DNA from: an uncultured Actinomycetes bacterium
GTDB lineage: Bacteria; Actinomycetota; Actinomycetes; S36-B12
Assembly (NCBI GenBank): GCA_903832025.1
Contig: CAIKZY010000168.1
Location: 1 to 33,054 of the forward strand
Length of the DNA: 33,054 bases
Direction: 5' to 3'
Positions 7,465 through 17,186 of the stretch are shown piece after piece. The translations under genes and the position numbers were made by a program. The notes under the pieces are model-generated. The model did not search any database. It was not told the origin of the DNA and saw only the letters and a program-made list of their open reading frames with translations. Position 1 is the first letter of the stretch; each line of letters begins with the position of its first letter.

Positions 7465-8765
7465 GTGGTCGCCTCCAAGTCGTGTCCCATCCTCGACGCC
7501 TTCGTCGTGAGGTACTGCGCATTGTGAGAGTTCGGCTGCATGATCAGCGGAACTCGCTCGGTGATTGTCAGGCCGTAGCCCTCCAGTCCTGCACGCTTGG
7601 CGGGATTGTTGGTCAACAATCGCATCGACTTGATGCCCAGTTCGGCAAGAATCTGGGCTCCGGTCCCGTAATCGCGTGCATCCGCAGGAAGTCCTAGATC
7701 AAGATTGGCATCCACGGTGTCCCTGCCGGCCTGCTGCAGGGCATACGCCTGGATCTTCTTGCTGAGCCCAATTCCGCGACCTTCATGTCCCTTGACATAC
7801 AGAACTACACCGCGGCCTTCATTGGAAACAGACCGCATGGCGGCATGCAATTGCGGCCCGCAGTCGCAGCGGAGGGAACTGAACACGTCACCGGTCAGAC
7901 ACTCGGAGTGCACGCGCACCAGGACGTCTTGCCCATCGCCAATCTCACCTTTCACCAAGGCCACGTGTTCAAGATCATCGATAGTGTCGCGAAACACCAC
8001 GACGTTGAACTCCCCAAACTCGGTCGGAAGCAGAGCAGTAGCAATTCGCTCGACCTGGGACTCAGCATGTCGTCGGTGGCGTATGAGATCGGCGATGGAG
8101 ATCAAGAGCATGCCGTGTTCGTCAGCAAAATCACGGCACTGGGCCGCATTCATCATGGTCCCATCGTCGTTGACCATCTCACACAAAGCACCTGCCGGCG
8201 ATAGCCCAGCTAAGCGAGCAAGGTCCACGGCGGCCTCAGTGTGCCCAGCGCGACGTAGTACCCCGCCCTGCACTGCACGCAAGGGCATAACGTGACCTGG
8301 ACGTGTCAGGTCATACGGCTCGGTCGCAGAATCGGCAAGCACTCGGATGGTGTGAGCGCGATCATCTGCTGAGATTCCAGTCGTGGCGACATCTCTCGCA
8401 TCGACGGATACTGCATACGCAGTTTGCTTGCGGTCCTCATTGACCGAGGTCATCGGAGGCAATCCGAGTCGGTCGAGAATCTTGCCTTCCATGCCAACGC
8501 AGATATATCCGGATGTGTAGCGAATCATCATTGCAGTCAGCTCCGGCGTTGCCTTGGAGGCAGCAAAGATCATGTCGCCTTCATTTTCCCGATCCTCGTC
8601 ATCGACGACCAAGATGGCCTGCCCATTCTCAATTGCCGAGATCGCTTGCGCGATGTCGTCCATCCGGACACCGGCATGCTGAACAATGACCTGACTGACT
8701 ACTGGCGCAGGCACAGGAGCCTGCTGTTGAGGTGGTGCCTCGAAATACTCTTCTGCCGGTATCAC
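7461..8765 (-). CDS. ribBA: Bifunctional 3,4-dihydroxybutanone-4-phosphate synthase / GTP cyclohydrolase II
   Basis: Supplies both precursors of riboflavin. The 434-aa protein has the RibB half at about 33-235, with [10 protein letters not shown] (55-64, acidic metal/substrate loop) and [10 protein letters not shown] (155-164). The RibA half runs from about 236 to the end, with zinc ligands Cys289, Cys300 and Cys302 in [17 protein letters not shown] and the GHEGRGIGL loop. The first 30 residues are Pro/Gln-rich and probably disordered. The ATG overlaps the ribE stop codon as ATGA (8762-8765). Confidence 0.97.
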   Translation of the reverse strand: MIPAEEYFEAPPQQQAPVPAPVVSQVIVQHAGVRMDDIAQAISAIENGQAILVVDDEDRENEGDMIFAASKATPELTAMMIRYTSGYICVGMEGKILDRLGLPPMTSVNEDRKQTAYAVSVDARDVATTGISADDRAHTIRVLADSATEPYDLTRPGHVMPLRAVQGGVLRRAGHTEAAVDLARLAGLSPAGALCEMVNDDGTMMNAAQCRDFADEHGMLLISIADLIRHRRHAESQVERIATALLPTEFGEFNVVVFRDTIDDLEHVALVKGEIGDGQDVLVRVHSECLTGDVFSSLRCDCGPQLHAAMRSVSNEGRGVVLYVKGHEGRGIGLSKKIQAYALQQAGRDTVDANLDLGLPADARDYGTGAQILAELGIKSMRLLTNNPAKRAGLEGYGLTITERVPLIMQPNSHNAQYLTTKASRMGHDLEATT

Positions 8766-9358
8766 TGGGCATACCCCGGTAGCAACCGTTCTACATACTT
8801 TGCAACAACATCCACTTCAACATTCACCATGTCACCAATGGAACGCTTACCCATTGTGGTCATCGCAAGCGTGGTTGGAATAAGCGAAACTGCGAAACCC
8901 GAATCAGTGATCTGCGAAACGGTCAGGGAGACTCCGTCGATGCACACTGAGCCCTTCTCGACAATGTACCGAGACAAGCTGGCAGCGCATGAAAATGTCA
9001 AGACCGTCCAGTTCTCTTCGACGCTGACGCTCTCCACGGTGGCCGTCCCATCGACGTGCCCTTGCACCAGGTGTCCTCCCATGCGCGTGTTCAAGGTTGC
9101 CGCTCGCTCGAGATTCACCGGTGTGCCTGCCTGAACGAGACGAAGGGCGCTGCGCTCCAACGTCTCGAGCATGACATCTGCGGTGAAACTTTCGGCCGAG
9201 CACTCCACAACCGTAAGACACACGCCGCTGACGGCAATCGAGTCCCCCGGAGTGCAGCCCTGAGTCACCAATGCGCCGGAAATGGTGAGGCGAGCGGCTT
9301 GATCCAGCCAGGACACTTCGGTGACCTCGCCGAGTTCTTCGACGATTCCAGTGAACAC
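8762..9358 (-). CDS. ribE: Riboflavin synthase, alpha chain
   Basis: Dismutates two molecules of lumazine into riboflavin and the ribitylamino-pyrimidine. The protein is 198 aa, made of two tandem lumazine-binding repeats. The first begins [12 protein letters not shown] and holds [15 protein letters not shown]. The second holds [14 protein letters not shown] and [15 protein letters not shown], with the matching GVxLTV element in each repeat. The GTG start at 9358 is preceded by TAGGAGGTAGCCAG, a very good ribosome site that begins at the ribD stop codon. Confidence 0.96.
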   Translation of the reverse strand: MFTGIVEELGEVTEVSWLDQAARLTISGALVTQGCTPGDSIAVSGVCLTVVECSAESFTADVMLETLERSALRLVQAGTPVNLERAATLNTRMGGHLVQGHVDGTATVESVSVEENWTVLTFSCAASLSRYIVEKGSVCIDGVSLTVSQITDSGFAVSLIPTTLAMTTMGKRSIGDMVNVEVDVVAKYVERLLPGYAQ

Positions 9359-9369
9359 CTGGCTACCTC

Positions 9370-10371
9370 CTAAGCGGTGGTGCTGACCTCGCGTCCGGCG
9401 AGCTCAGCGCTGATAAGGACATCTTCCCCCAACAAGGACACTCTCGGCATCTCGAGGTGTTCCAACAAGGTACTTGCCGATGGAGCCATCGGCCCTCGGC
9501 CGATGAAAATCGGCGCGATGAGCCAATGCATTCGATCGACGAAGCCGGCCGACAAGTAGCTCGACAGCAGCCGAGGACCCCCCTCGATGAGGATGCGCTG
9601 TACTCCCATTTCGCACAATTGTCGGAGCGCCTGCTCTGGCTGCGCCTGGGTAACCTGCACGAACAATTCTGTATCCCTGCGAATCGCTGCCTCAGACGGT
9701 ACCTCGTTGCCTCCTAGGGCGATGCGGAGAGGCTGGGAGGCCCCAAAGACATCTCGCACACTCAAGGACGGATTATCTCGGCTGATGGTTCCCGAGCCGA
9801 CGGCTACAGCATCGACCTCTGCGCGAAGCTCGTGCGCCCATTGTTGAGCTTGACGGCCGGTCAACTGCAGTCTGTGCTCTCCAACTCCATCGACTCGGCC
9901 ATCCAGGCTCATCGCGATCTTGCCGATGACGAACGGGCGCCCATAACGCTTCATGAAGGTCCAATCGGCATTGATGATCTGCGCTCGATCGTTGAGTACT
10001 CCGCCGATAACCGAGATGCCGGCAGCCTGGAGTTCTCCATGTCCCCCTGAGGCTTCGACGGTGGGGTCAGCCATGGCGTAGACGACCTCGACGATTCCTG
10101 CCGCGATCAGTGCCTGTGTGCACGGACCTGTGCGACCGGTGTGGCTGCACGGCTCAAGAGTGACCACGGCGGTAGCGCCGAGCGCAGCACCACCCGCCTC
10201 CCGAAGTGCCATGACCTCAGCATGGTCCGTACCCGATCCAAGGTGTGTGCCAGTTCCGACGATCGCACCATCCTTGACGATGACACAGCCCACCCTCGGA
10301 TTCGTGCCACGCACGGACCCGTCAGCCACTGCAAGCGTGAGTGCTTGCTCCATGGCAACGTCCCAGGACAT
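9370..10371 (-). CDS. ribD: Bifunctional pyrimidine deaminase / reductase RibD
   Basis: Carries out deamination and ribosyl reduction of the GTP cyclohydrolase product in riboflavin synthesis. The 333-aa protein has a cytidine-deaminase-like domain (about 1-140) with zinc site His50-Ala-Glu52 and Cys75/Cys84 in PCSHTGRTGPC, followed by a dihydrofolate-reductase-like NADPH domain (about 145-333) starting near RPFVIGKIAMSLDGRVDG and containing ILIEGGPRLLSSYL. The ATG shares one base with the rpe stop codon (TGATG). The gene upstream is coding right up to it, so there is no room for an FMN riboswitch before ribD. Confidence 0.95.
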   Translation of the reverse strand: MSWDVAMEQALTLAVADGSVRGTNPRVGCVIVKDGAIVGTGTHLGSGTDHAEVMALREAGGAALGATAVVTLEPCSHTGRTGPCTQALIAAGIVEVVYAMADPTVEASGGHGELQAAGISVIGGVLNDRAQIINADWTFMKRYGRPFVIGKIAMSLDGRVDGVGEHRLQLTGRQAQQWAHELRAEVDAVAVGSGTISRDNPSLSVRDVFGASQPLRIALGGNEVPSEAAIRRDTELFVQVTQAQPEQALRQLCEMGVQRILIEGGPRLLSSYLSAGFVDRMHWLIAPIFIGRGPMAPSASTLLEHLEMPRVSLLGEDVLISAELAGREVSTTA

Positions 10372-11042
10372 CAGTGTCCGGTGCCGGAATGCTGCGCGAG
10401 CTTCCTCAGACGTGCCACCATTGCCGCCGGGTCATCCGCACGGTAGACCGCAGAACCAGCCACAAATACGTTTGCTCCCGCTTCGGCAGCTATGGCGATT
10501 GTGCGTTCATCCACCCCGCCATCTACCTGCACCCATATGTCCAGGTCCGAGGCTTGCGCGAAGGAACGTGCCTGGCGGACTTTTCCCATCATCTCCGCCA
10601 TGAACGCCTGACCTCCAAACCCCGGCTCGACCGTCATGACCAAGATCATGTCCAGTTCAGCCCCAAAGCCGTTCAGAGCGCTGAATTCAGTTCCTGGCTT
10701 TATCGCTGCAGCAGCCCGGGCCCCGGTGGCCTTGATGTCCTTCACGATCTGCGCTGGATTCCGCGCAGCCTCAACATGGAAGGTGACACTGCCGGCACCA
10801 GCCTCTCCATAGGCCGGAGCCCAGCGATCGGGATCGGCAATCATGAGATGGCAGTCCACCGGCAAGGTTGTATGTCGCAAGAGGCTTTCTACGACGGGCA
10901 ATCCCATGGTGAGATTGGGAACGAAATGATTGTCCATGACATCTACGTGCACCCAGTCAGCAGACGACTCTATCCTCGCCACTTCGGCGGCAAGCATCGA
11001 TAAATCGGCATTTAAAATACTGGGTGATAGCAGAAGTCCCAT
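10371..11042 (-). CDS. rpe: Ribulose-phosphate 3-epimerase
   Basis: Interconverts ribulose 5-phosphate and xylulose 5-phosphate in the pentose phosphate pathway. The product pool also feeds RibB, whose substrate is ribulose 5-phosphate, which may explain why rpe stands directly before the rib genes. The 223-aa TIM barrel shows LLSPSILNADLSML, the metal-binding HVDVMDNHFVPNLTMG, VDCHLMI, MTVEPGFGGQ and VQVDGGVDE. The ATG at 11042 lies 26 bp after rsmB with only a weak ribosome site. Confidence 0.96.
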   Translation of the reverse strand: MGLLLSPSILNADLSMLAAEVARIESSADWVHVDVMDNHFVPNLTMGLPVVESLLRHTTLPVDCHLMIADPDRWAPAYGEAGAGSVTFHVEAARNPAQIVKDIKATGARAAAAIKPGTEFSALNGFGAELDMILVMTVEPGFGGQAFMAEMMGKVRQARSFAQASDLDIWVQVDGGVDERTIAIAAEAGANVFVAGSAVYRADDPAAMVARLRKLAQHSGTGH

Positions 11043-11068
11043 GCCTGAAGGCTACCGCTCCGCTGAGA

Positions 11069-12418
11069 CTAGCCCTCCTTGCGGATCAACGCCAGGAACA
11101 TCGCGTCGGTGTGGTGGCGATGCGGCCAGAACTGCACAGTCGGACCAAGCAGTTGCATGGATTGCGGCACGAGCGCGGTAGCGTCGAGCAGCGTTGCTTC
11201 CGGATGGGCCTTTAACGCGGCCGAAACCACCAACTCAGTTTCGGCCAAATGCGGTGAGCAGGTCACGTATCCGATTACGCCCCCCACTCGTGTGCTCGAA
11301 ATGGCAATTTCCAGCAGTGAACGCTGCAAGCCAGTCAGAGCTGGCAAATCGGTTCGCTGCTTCCTCCACCGTGCCTCCGGCCTTCGGCGCAAGGCTCCCA
11401 GACCACTACACGGGGCATCAAGCAGTACTCGATCAAACAAGCGCGATCCCCAGGGCCGTTCCATCGCATCGCCCGTGAGGATCGTGACGTTCGGTTGGTC
11501 GACAGTAGACCGCACGAGTTCAGCACGATGCTCATGCAACTCGCAGCACGTGAGGTGGGCTCCTCGAACCTGAGCGATCGATGCCAGCAGAGCCGCCTTG
11601 CCACCAGGACCTGCGCACATGTCCAGCCACTGCTCATCCGGTTCGCTGACCTCAGCATTTGCAAAAGCCAGCGTTACGAGTTGACTTCCTTCGTCTTGGA
11701 CGATGGCACGATGCTCTGTCACGGCCGGGATTCCCACAGGCTGTCCAGACAGCATTCGGACGGCCAATTCAGACCACAGTCCTGGACTGGTGTGATCGAT
11801 AGACAGCAATTCCTCAACCTCACACCGACCAGGACGCGCGGCAAGGACCGGGCGCGCGGGAGTGTTATTTGCCTGGAGAAGGTCGCGCACCTGGGCGAGA
11901 TCTCCCCCAAGGCAGTCGGCATACGCGCTTACGATCCACTCGGGATGACTGCCACGGATTGCAAGTGCCTGCACGGTCGCATCGGCTACGCCAAGCGCAT
12001 CCGCCCATTGCTCCTGGTCATGCTGGCCGACCTTTCGCAAGATCGCATTGACGAAACCCGCGCGGCCCTTGGCACCGCCTGGCTCTCCGACCTTTCGTGC
12101 CAGGGTGCACGAAGTGTCAACGGCCGCGTGTGCCGGAATACGCATATTCAGGAGCTGATGCGTTCCCATGAGCAAGATGTCGCGCAACTCTGCCTGAACC
12201 TCAGACAATGGTCGTGAACAACACTCCTGAAGAATGGCCTCATACCAGCCCTGCCAGCGAAGTGCACCGAACGCGATTTCCAGAGCCAGTCCGGCCTCCT
12301 GGCCGTGCAACCCCGCACGTTGAAGCACAGTCGGAGCCACCAAATTGGCATATGCGTCATTCTCACGTACCTGGGTCAAGATTTTCAGTGCTACTTCACG
12401 ACCAGTGGCCGCCGTCAT
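11069..12418 (-). CDS. rsmB: 16S rRNA m5C967 methyltransferase, RsmB (NusB-like/Sun) family
   Basis: SAM-dependent cytosine-5 methyltransferase acting on 16S rRNA. The 449-aa protein has an amino NusB-like RNA-binding domain (about 5-135) and a Rossmann methyltransferase domain (about 235-449). It carries the SAM motif DMCAGPGGK (266-274), DAPCSG (Cys337) and VTCSPH (Cys387); the two cysteines are the usual release and catalytic residues. I chose ATG 12418 because it overlaps the fmt stop codon as ATGA. A longer in-frame start at 12535 would overlap fmt by more than 120 bp and adds non-homologous sequence. The fmt-rsmB order is common in bacteria. Confidence 0.93.
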   Translation of the reverse strand: MTAATGREVALKILTQVRENDAYANLVAPTVLQRAGLHGQEAGLALEIAFGALRWQGWYEAILQECCSRPLSEVQAELRDILLMGTHQLLNMRIPAHAAVDTSCTLARKVGEPGGAKGRAGFVNAILRKVGQHDQEQWADALGVADATVQALAIRGSHPEWIVSAYADCLGGDLAQVRDLLQANNTPARPVLAARPGRCEVEELLSIDHTSPGLWSELAVRMLSGQPVGIPAVTEHRAIVQDEGSQLVTLAFANAEVSEPDEQWLDMCAGPGGKAALLASIAQVRGAHLTCCELHEHRAELVRSTVDQPNVTILTGDAMERPWGSRLFDRVLLDAPCSGLGALRRRPEARWRKQRTDLPALTGLQRSLLEIAISSTRVGGVIGYVTCSPHLAETELVVSAALKAHPEATLLDATALVPQSMQLLGPTVQFWPHRHHTDAMFLALIRKEG

Positions 12419-13338
12419 TGAAGAACCAACTCGTGCACTCGCAAGCCCCGTGCCCAGTCGGCGGCCGGAGTAGGTTTCTTTCCCGGCGCCTGGACTAATC
12501 CCAGGCGCACACTTGACGTCGCAGTTCCTACCCAAACCCCGGCCTTGGTGATCGCTGCGTGTCCAGCCGGGAGCGCAGCTGCATCCGTGTCGATGGTCAC
12601 CGGACCCAGTCTCAGTCGGGAACCATTGAACTCAGTCCACGCCCCAGGCTCCGGCGTACAAGCTCGGATCTGCCGATCTACCGCCATCGCCGGATGTGTC
12701 CAGTTCACGCGCGCGTCGCCTCCGGAGATCTTCGGGGCGTAGCTGACCCCGTCAGCAGGCTGTGGCAGCGGATGTGTCGTTCCATTCGCGATGGCATCCA
12801 AGGTGGCGACAAGCAAGCCCGCACCGACGTTGGATAATCGGCCCAGCAAGCTGCCTGAAGTGTCAGCTGGCGAAATGGCCTCGGTCACCATCCCAAACAC
12901 CGGACCGGTATCCATCCCTTCATCAAGCAGAAAAGTCGTCGCACCGGTGAGGTCATCTCCATGCCGAATCGCGGCGTGGACTGGCGCTGCACCTCGCCAC
13001 GCCGGGAGCAAGGAAAAGTGCAGATTCACCCAACCATGGTCAGGCACTTCGAGAACCGGCTTCGGCAAGAGCTTGCCATAGGCGACAACCGGACAGCACT
13101 GAGGACTGAGCTGCTTCAACCGGGCCACAAAGCCGGAATCATTGCAGGAGTAAGGGGTGAGTACCTCAATCCCGTGCTCATGTGCGAGATCTTCTACCGG
13201 ACTTCGGTGCACCTGCCGTCCTCTGCCAGACGGCGCGGACGGCCGCGTGATCACTGCCAGGACCTCGTGCGAGGATTCAAGAAGCGCCTGCAGGCTCACT
13301 GCCGCAGCTTGCGGTGTTCCCGCGAAGACACACCGCAC
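12415..13338 (-). CDS. fmt: Methionyl-tRNA formyltransferase
   Basis: Formylates initiator Met-tRNA using 10-formyltetrahydrofolate. The 307-aa protein has the catalytic triad Asn105, His107 (VNLHFSLLPAWRG, 104-116) and Asp143 (LDEGMDTGP), the amino FAGTPQAA loop, and a carboxy tRNA-binding barrel from about 205. The GTG start lies 3 bp after the def stop codon. It lies next to def, which removes the formyl group again; the def-fmt pairing is frequent in bacteria. Confidence 0.97.
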   Translation of the reverse strand: MRCVFAGTPQAAAVSLQALLESSHEVLAVITRPSAPSGRGRQVHRSPVEDLAHEHGIEVLTPYSCNDSGFVARLKQLSPQCCPVVAYGKLLPKPVLEVPDHGWVNLHFSLLPAWRGAAPVHAAIRHGDDLTGATTFLLDEGMDTGPVFGMVTEAISPADTSGSLLGRLSNVGAGLLVATLDAIANGTTHPLPQPADGVSYAPKISGGDARVNWTHPAMAVDRQIRACTPEPGAWTEFNGSRLRLGPVTIDTDAAALPAGHAAITKAGVWVGTATSSVRLGLVQAPGKKPTPAADWARGLRVHELVLQ

Positions 13339-13341
13339 CGG

Positions 13342-13887
13342 CTAAAGCCATCGCTGCGTGACTTGGTGGGGGCTGAATTGCACCACAGGCGATGGCTCGC
13401 CGAACCACTCAGTCTCCCGAATCGCCTTCATGGCTTCTTTCCTTGCCTCGGCATCGAGCCGATCGATGAAGATGATTCCATCGAGGTGGTCAGTCTCATG
13501 CTGAACACAGCGGGCCATGATCTCTGTTCCGAGGAGTTCGACAGACTCCCCGTACATGTTGTAGCCACGGGCCACCACTGATCGGGCTCTGGGGGTACTG
13601 AAGGCTAGTCCCGGGAGGGATAGGCATCCTTCCTCACCCTCTTCAATGTCTTCAGACAGCGTAAGCACCGGGTTGCAGAGGTGACCAAGCTCATCGTCCA
13701 CCCAATACGTAAAGACTCGTAGGGATACACCGATCTGAGGAGCAGCCAAACCTGCACCGGGGGCATCCTGCATGGTGTCCGTCAAGTCCTTGACGAGTTT
13801 GCGTAATTCCTTGTCGAATGTCACAACAGGAGCTGCAGCGGTGCGCAGGACAGGGTCGCCGAACAGGCGAATCGGCTGCACTCCCAT
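13342..13887 (-). CDS. def: Peptide deformylase
   Basis: Iron-dependent hydrolase removing the amino-terminal formyl group from nascent proteins. The protein is 181 aa with all three signature motifs: GAGLAAPQIG (44-53), EEGCLSLPG (85-93, metal ligand Cys88) and QHETDHLDG (129-137, ligands His130 and His134, catalytic Glu131). The ATG at 13887 is 9 bp after the priA stop codon. It forms a functional pair with fmt immediately downstream. Confidence 0.98.
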   Translation of the reverse strand: MGVQPIRLFGDPVLRTAAAPVVTFDKELRKLVKDLTDTMQDAPGAGLAAPQIGVSLRVFTYWVDDELGHLCNPVLTLSEDIEEGEEGCLSLPGLAFSTPRARSVVARGYNMYGESVELLGTEIMARCVQHETDHLDGIIFIDRLDAEARKEAMKAIRETEWFGEPSPVVQFSPHQVTQRWL

Positions 13888-13896
13888 GGACCTAGT

Positions 13897-15870
13897 CTAC
13901 GGCGACCAGTCCGGGCGACGTGGATCGCACACCACGTTGACTACCCCCGCTCCCCTGTGAGCGCTGCGAACGGCTGCGATCGACCGCAATTCACGCGACA
14001 TGCGAAGGCCATCATCCCTTTTAGTCACCACGATTACTCGTTGGTCCGCACTGGAACCAAGCACCTGATGGGGTGTGGTGATTCGCTGCAGCAGGTCGTC
14101 GATGTCCGCTGACGCCCCCGCGAGCACAATCATCCGAGTGGCAGGGGGAAGCCGAGCCTGATACCGCTCGGCAAGCTCCCGTTCTGCTAACCCGGCTGCA
14201 TCCCAACGCACCATCGACTGGAGAACTGGCAACGTATTATCCGCGGTCACGACGACGGTAGCTTTCGGCCGCGCGAGAATAGCGGCAGACATCCACCGCC
14301 GAATTGCCTCTTCGCTGGCATCCAGATGGGGCCTGCTGAGCTGACCTCGGGCGTCGAGAATCAGAACGCATGCATATCCACCGTCTGCCAGGGGTTCAAC
14401 TCCAGCAGTCGCCACGATCAACGCGGGACTGGCCGAGACATGACTTCGTGGCTGCGACCCTGTACTCCAGATGACCTGTACTCCAGGAAATGCCCTCCCG
14501 AACTCCTCGGCGGTCCGCTCAATTCCCACGCTGAGTGCTCGAAATTGCTGGCCATGACACTTCGGGCAGTCCCACAGCCCAATCTGACGCCTGCACCACC
14601 CACATTGCGCGGTGCCGGCCGCATCAGGCTTTGTGATCGGGCCACCGCACTCACATCGCGCCGGCTCGCGACACCGTGCACACCCCAGAGCCGGGAGATA
14701 TCCAGTCCGGGCTACCTGCACCAACACAGGACCATGCGCCAGCGCGGCCTTCGCGGCTGCCCAGGCTCGATGCGGGATTCGCGCAGCATTGGCAGCGGTA
14801 TCGGCTTTGTGATCGTTCGGCTCAACTCCACGCACCATCGGCGCATTGATCGTAAGCCCGGCCCGAGAAGGCACAACACTCGTCGCCCACCCGGATTCAC
14901 ACAGTTGCTGTCCAGCGATACTGCGCGCGGGCGAACCGATTGCGAGCGCTACCTGCTGCGCGTGTGCCCTCAGAACGGCGACATCGCGCGCATTCCAATA
15001 TGGAGCATGAGGATCAGTCAGGGATTCATCGCCGTCATCCCAGACGATGATCAGCCGAAGATCCTGCATTGGTGCAAACACAGCCGAGCGAGTTCCGATA
15101 ACGACCCTGACCGCACCGCGCAGACACCGCAGGAACTGACGGTAGCGCCCGGCAGGGCCCAAATCGGATGACAGCACGGCCAGCAATCCAGCGTACTGGA
15201 CATCGTGCATTTGGGACTTTAACTCCCCCAATGCACGCGCATCGGGAACAACAACCACGACTGAGCCAGTCGGCTGAGCGCAAACCGCACGGACCAATGA
15301 CGCAACATCCCTACTCCATGACTGTCCAGGAGCCTGGGACCAAACGAGTCTGCGAGACCGTTTACTGTCCCTTGCCAGACCATCGATCAGAGCCAGTCCA
15401 TACGCATACCTACTCCACCCCTGGCGATCTGCATCTGTCAGGTACACCCGGCCTTCACCGACCGAAAGCTCCTCGCTCTCAACGGTGGCATGCCTGGCGG
15501 GAACGGCGGCGCGTACGACATCACTAAACGTACCCGCATACCGGTCTGCTGTTGCCTCAATGAGTTGCATGATCGGTTCGGTCAACACCACTTCAGGGGA
15601 CACGACCTTGTCAATGGGCTTGAGTTTGGCGTTCGTGCCGCAGGTATCACTTCGTGCCGTGACATACCCGTCGACCAGCCGACCGGAGAAACGAACTCGA
15701 ACGCGGACTCCGGGCTTCACCACGCCGTCCAAAGAGGCAGGAACGATATAGTCAAAAACATGGTCCAAATGCGGCACGGGTGAGTCGACTCGTACCTGTG
15801 CATACGGCAGTGATTCTGACGGTGTCAGGACTTTCGGCGCACGCCTAGATCGTGCCGGCTTGCCCGGCAC
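13897..15870 (-). CDS. priA: Primosomal protein N' (PriA), actinobacterial type with degenerate helicase domain
   Basis: Replication-restart protein homologue. The amino DNA-binding region is clear (PVPHLDHVFDYIVP, then GVRVRVRFSGRLVDGYV). The zinc-binding cysteine pairs are intact (CARCREPARCECGG, later CGWCRR and CPKCHG). The expected Walker A (TGSGKT-like) is absent: the corresponding segment reads WSQAPGQSWSRDV, and the DEEH box is replaced by VWDDGDE. This agrees with the known actinobacterial PriA group, which is considered to lack helicase activity. The start is uncertain: GTG 15870 gives 657 aa, close to mycobacterial PriA, with a 26-bp gap to metK. GTG 15948 would add 26 residues inside metK. 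Neither has a good ribosome site. Confidence 0.88.
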   Translation of the reverse strand: MPGKPARSRRAPKVLTPSESLPYAQVRVDSPVPHLDHVFDYIVPASLDGVVKPGVRVRVRFSGRLVDGYVTARSDTCGTNAKLKPIDKVVSPEVVLTEPIMQLIEATADRYAGTFSDVVRAAVPARHATVESEELSVGEGRVYLTDADRQGWSRYAYGLALIDGLARDSKRSRRLVWSQAPGQSWSRDVASLVRAVCAQPTGSVVVVVPDARALGELKSQMHDVQYAGLLAVLSSDLGPAGRYRQFLRCLRGAVRVVIGTRSAVFAPMQDLRLIIVWDDGDESLTDPHAPYWNARDVAVLRAHAQQVALAIGSPARSIAGQQLCESGWATSVVPSRAGLTINAPMVRGVEPNDHKADTAANAARIPHRAWAAAKAALAHGPVLVQVARTGYLPALGCARCREPARCECGGPITKPDAAGTAQCGWCRRQIGLWDCPKCHGQQFRALSVGIERTAEEFGRAFPGVQVIWSTGSQPRSHVSASPALIVATAGVEPLADGGYACVLILDARGQLSRPHLDASEEAIRRWMSAAILARPKATVVVTADNTLPVLQSMVRWDAAGLAERELAERYQARLPPATRMIVLAGASADIDDLLQRITTPHQVLGSSADQRVIVVTKRDDGLRMSRELRSIAAVRSAHRGAGVVNVVCDPRRPDWSP

Positions 15871-15896
15871 GAGTGAGAGCTGGTCAGCGGAGGTGA

Positions 15897-17147
15897 TTAC
15901 ACGCCTGCAATCGACCGCAATGCCTCCGCGCGATCTGTGCGCTCCCACGTGAATGTGCCCGGAACAACAGTGCGATCCTGAACCGCATCGGCATCCAACA
16001 GCACGTTGCTGCCCTCTGGGCGGCCGAAATGACCATAGGCACTTGTGGATCGGTAGATCGGCCTGAGCAGATCGAGATCCCGAATGATCGCGGCAGGTCG
16101 AAGATCGAAGACTTCAAGGACCGCACTCTGGATCGCTTCATCGCCAATGATGCCGGTGCCGAAAGTCTGAACGAAGACACCCACCGGATGAGCCTTACCG
16201 ATGGCGTACGCCACCTGTACCTCGCATCGAGTCGCCAGGCCGGCAGCCACGACGTTCTTTGCCACCCATCGCATCGCATACGCTGCAGAGCGATCTACCT
16301 TTGACGGGTCTTTGCCCGAGAATGCGCCACCGCCATGCCGAGCCATTCCGCCGTATGTATCGACGATGATCTTCCGTCCGGTTAACCCGGCATCGCCCAT
16401 TGGCCCTCCAACGACGAACTTCCCCGTCGGGTTGACGAGCAAACGGTAATCCCGAGAGTCCAAGTCAATGCCAGCGAGAACAGGGTCCACGACATGCCGT
16501 CGAATGTCCGGAGACAGCATGCCTTCCAAGGAGATCTCATCGGCATGCTGACTGGAGACAACCACGGTGTCCACACGCACTGGCCGATCCTGCTCGTCGT
16601 ACTCGATCGTCACCTGCGTCTTACCGTCTGGTCGAAGGTACGAAACTGTTCCGTCCTTCCGCACCTGCGTCAAACGTTCTGCCATGCGATGCGCCAAGGC
16701 AATCGGCAGCGGCATAAGTTCCAGGGTGTCCGTAGAGGCATATCCGAACATCAGCCCCTGATCGCCGGCTCCTTGGCGGTCCAAGGGATCCGCGCTTCCA
16801 CCCTGACGCTCTTCAATCGCATCATTGACACCCTGTGCAATGTCGGGAGACTGCTGGCCGATTGACACGGAAATTCCGCAGGACTCACCATCGAACCCCT
16901 TGTTTGACGAGTCGTATCCGATGCCCAGAACGGCGCGACGAACGATGGTCATCACGTCGGCGAAGCCACTGGTAGTCACCTCACCGGCAACATGCACCTG
17001 GCCGGTGGTCAGCAGCGTCTCTACTGCGACTCGGCTACGGGGATCCTGCTTGAGCAAGTCATCCAAAATAGCGTCAGAAATCTGGTCGGCCATTTTGTCG
17101 GGATGGCCCTCGGTGACCGATTCGGAAGTAAATAGGCGCTTGGACAC
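15897..17147 (-). CDS. metK: S-adenosylmethionine synthetase
   Basis: Makes SAM from methionine and ATP, supplying among others the methyltransferases encoded nearby (rsmB, trmH). The 416-aa protein has [21 protein letters not shown] at the start (catalytic His15 and Asp17), [12 protein letters not shown] (126-137) and the P-loop-like GGGAFSGKD (272-280). The GTG start follows GAGGAGCAAGTTC, a good ribosome site. The 39-bp gap to coaBC is too short for a SAM riboswitch, and none is seen. Confidence 0.98.
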   Translation of the reverse strand: MSKRLFTSESVTEGHPDKMADQISDAILDDLLKQDPRSRVAVETLLTTGQVHVAGEVTTSGFADVMTIVRRAVLGIGYDSSNKGFDGESCGISVSIGQQSPDIAQGVNDAIEERQGGSADPLDRQGAGDQGLMFGYASTDTLELMPLPIALAHRMAERLTQVRKDGTVSYLRPDGKTQVTIEYDEQDRPVRVDTVVVSSQHADEISLEGMLSPDIRRHVVDPVLAGIDLDSRDYRLLVNPTGKFVVGGPMGDAGLTGRKIIVDTYGGMARHGGGAFSGKDPSKVDRSAAYAMRWVAKNVVAAGLATRCEVQVAYAIGKAHPVGVFVQTFGTGIIGDEAIQSAVLEVFDLRPAAIIRDLDLLRPIYRSTSAYGHFGRPEGSNVLLDADAVQDRTVVPGTFTWERTDRAEALRSIAGV

Positions 17148-17186
17148 GAACTTGCTCCTCAGGGCATCGATACTGGACGACTCAGT

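Noticed and set aside
10371-10400. FMN riboswitch before ribD
   Set aside because: The region immediately upstream of ribD is rpe coding sequence; no leader exists there.
11495-12217. Plus-strand open frame of 240 codons
   Set aside because: It is antisense to the well-supported rsmB methyltransferase domain and shows no family motif.
12419-12535. Amino-terminal extension of RsmB
   Set aside because: It would lie wholly within fmt and add sequence unlike the family; ATG 12418 forms a standard ATGA junction.
14326-15171. Plus-strand open frame of 281 codons
   Set aside because: It is antisense to priA; its translation is Arg/Pro/Ser-rich low-information sequence, as expected for a shadow frame.
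17148-17186. SAM riboswitch before metK
   Set aside because: The gap is only 39 bp and shows no riboswitch-like structure.
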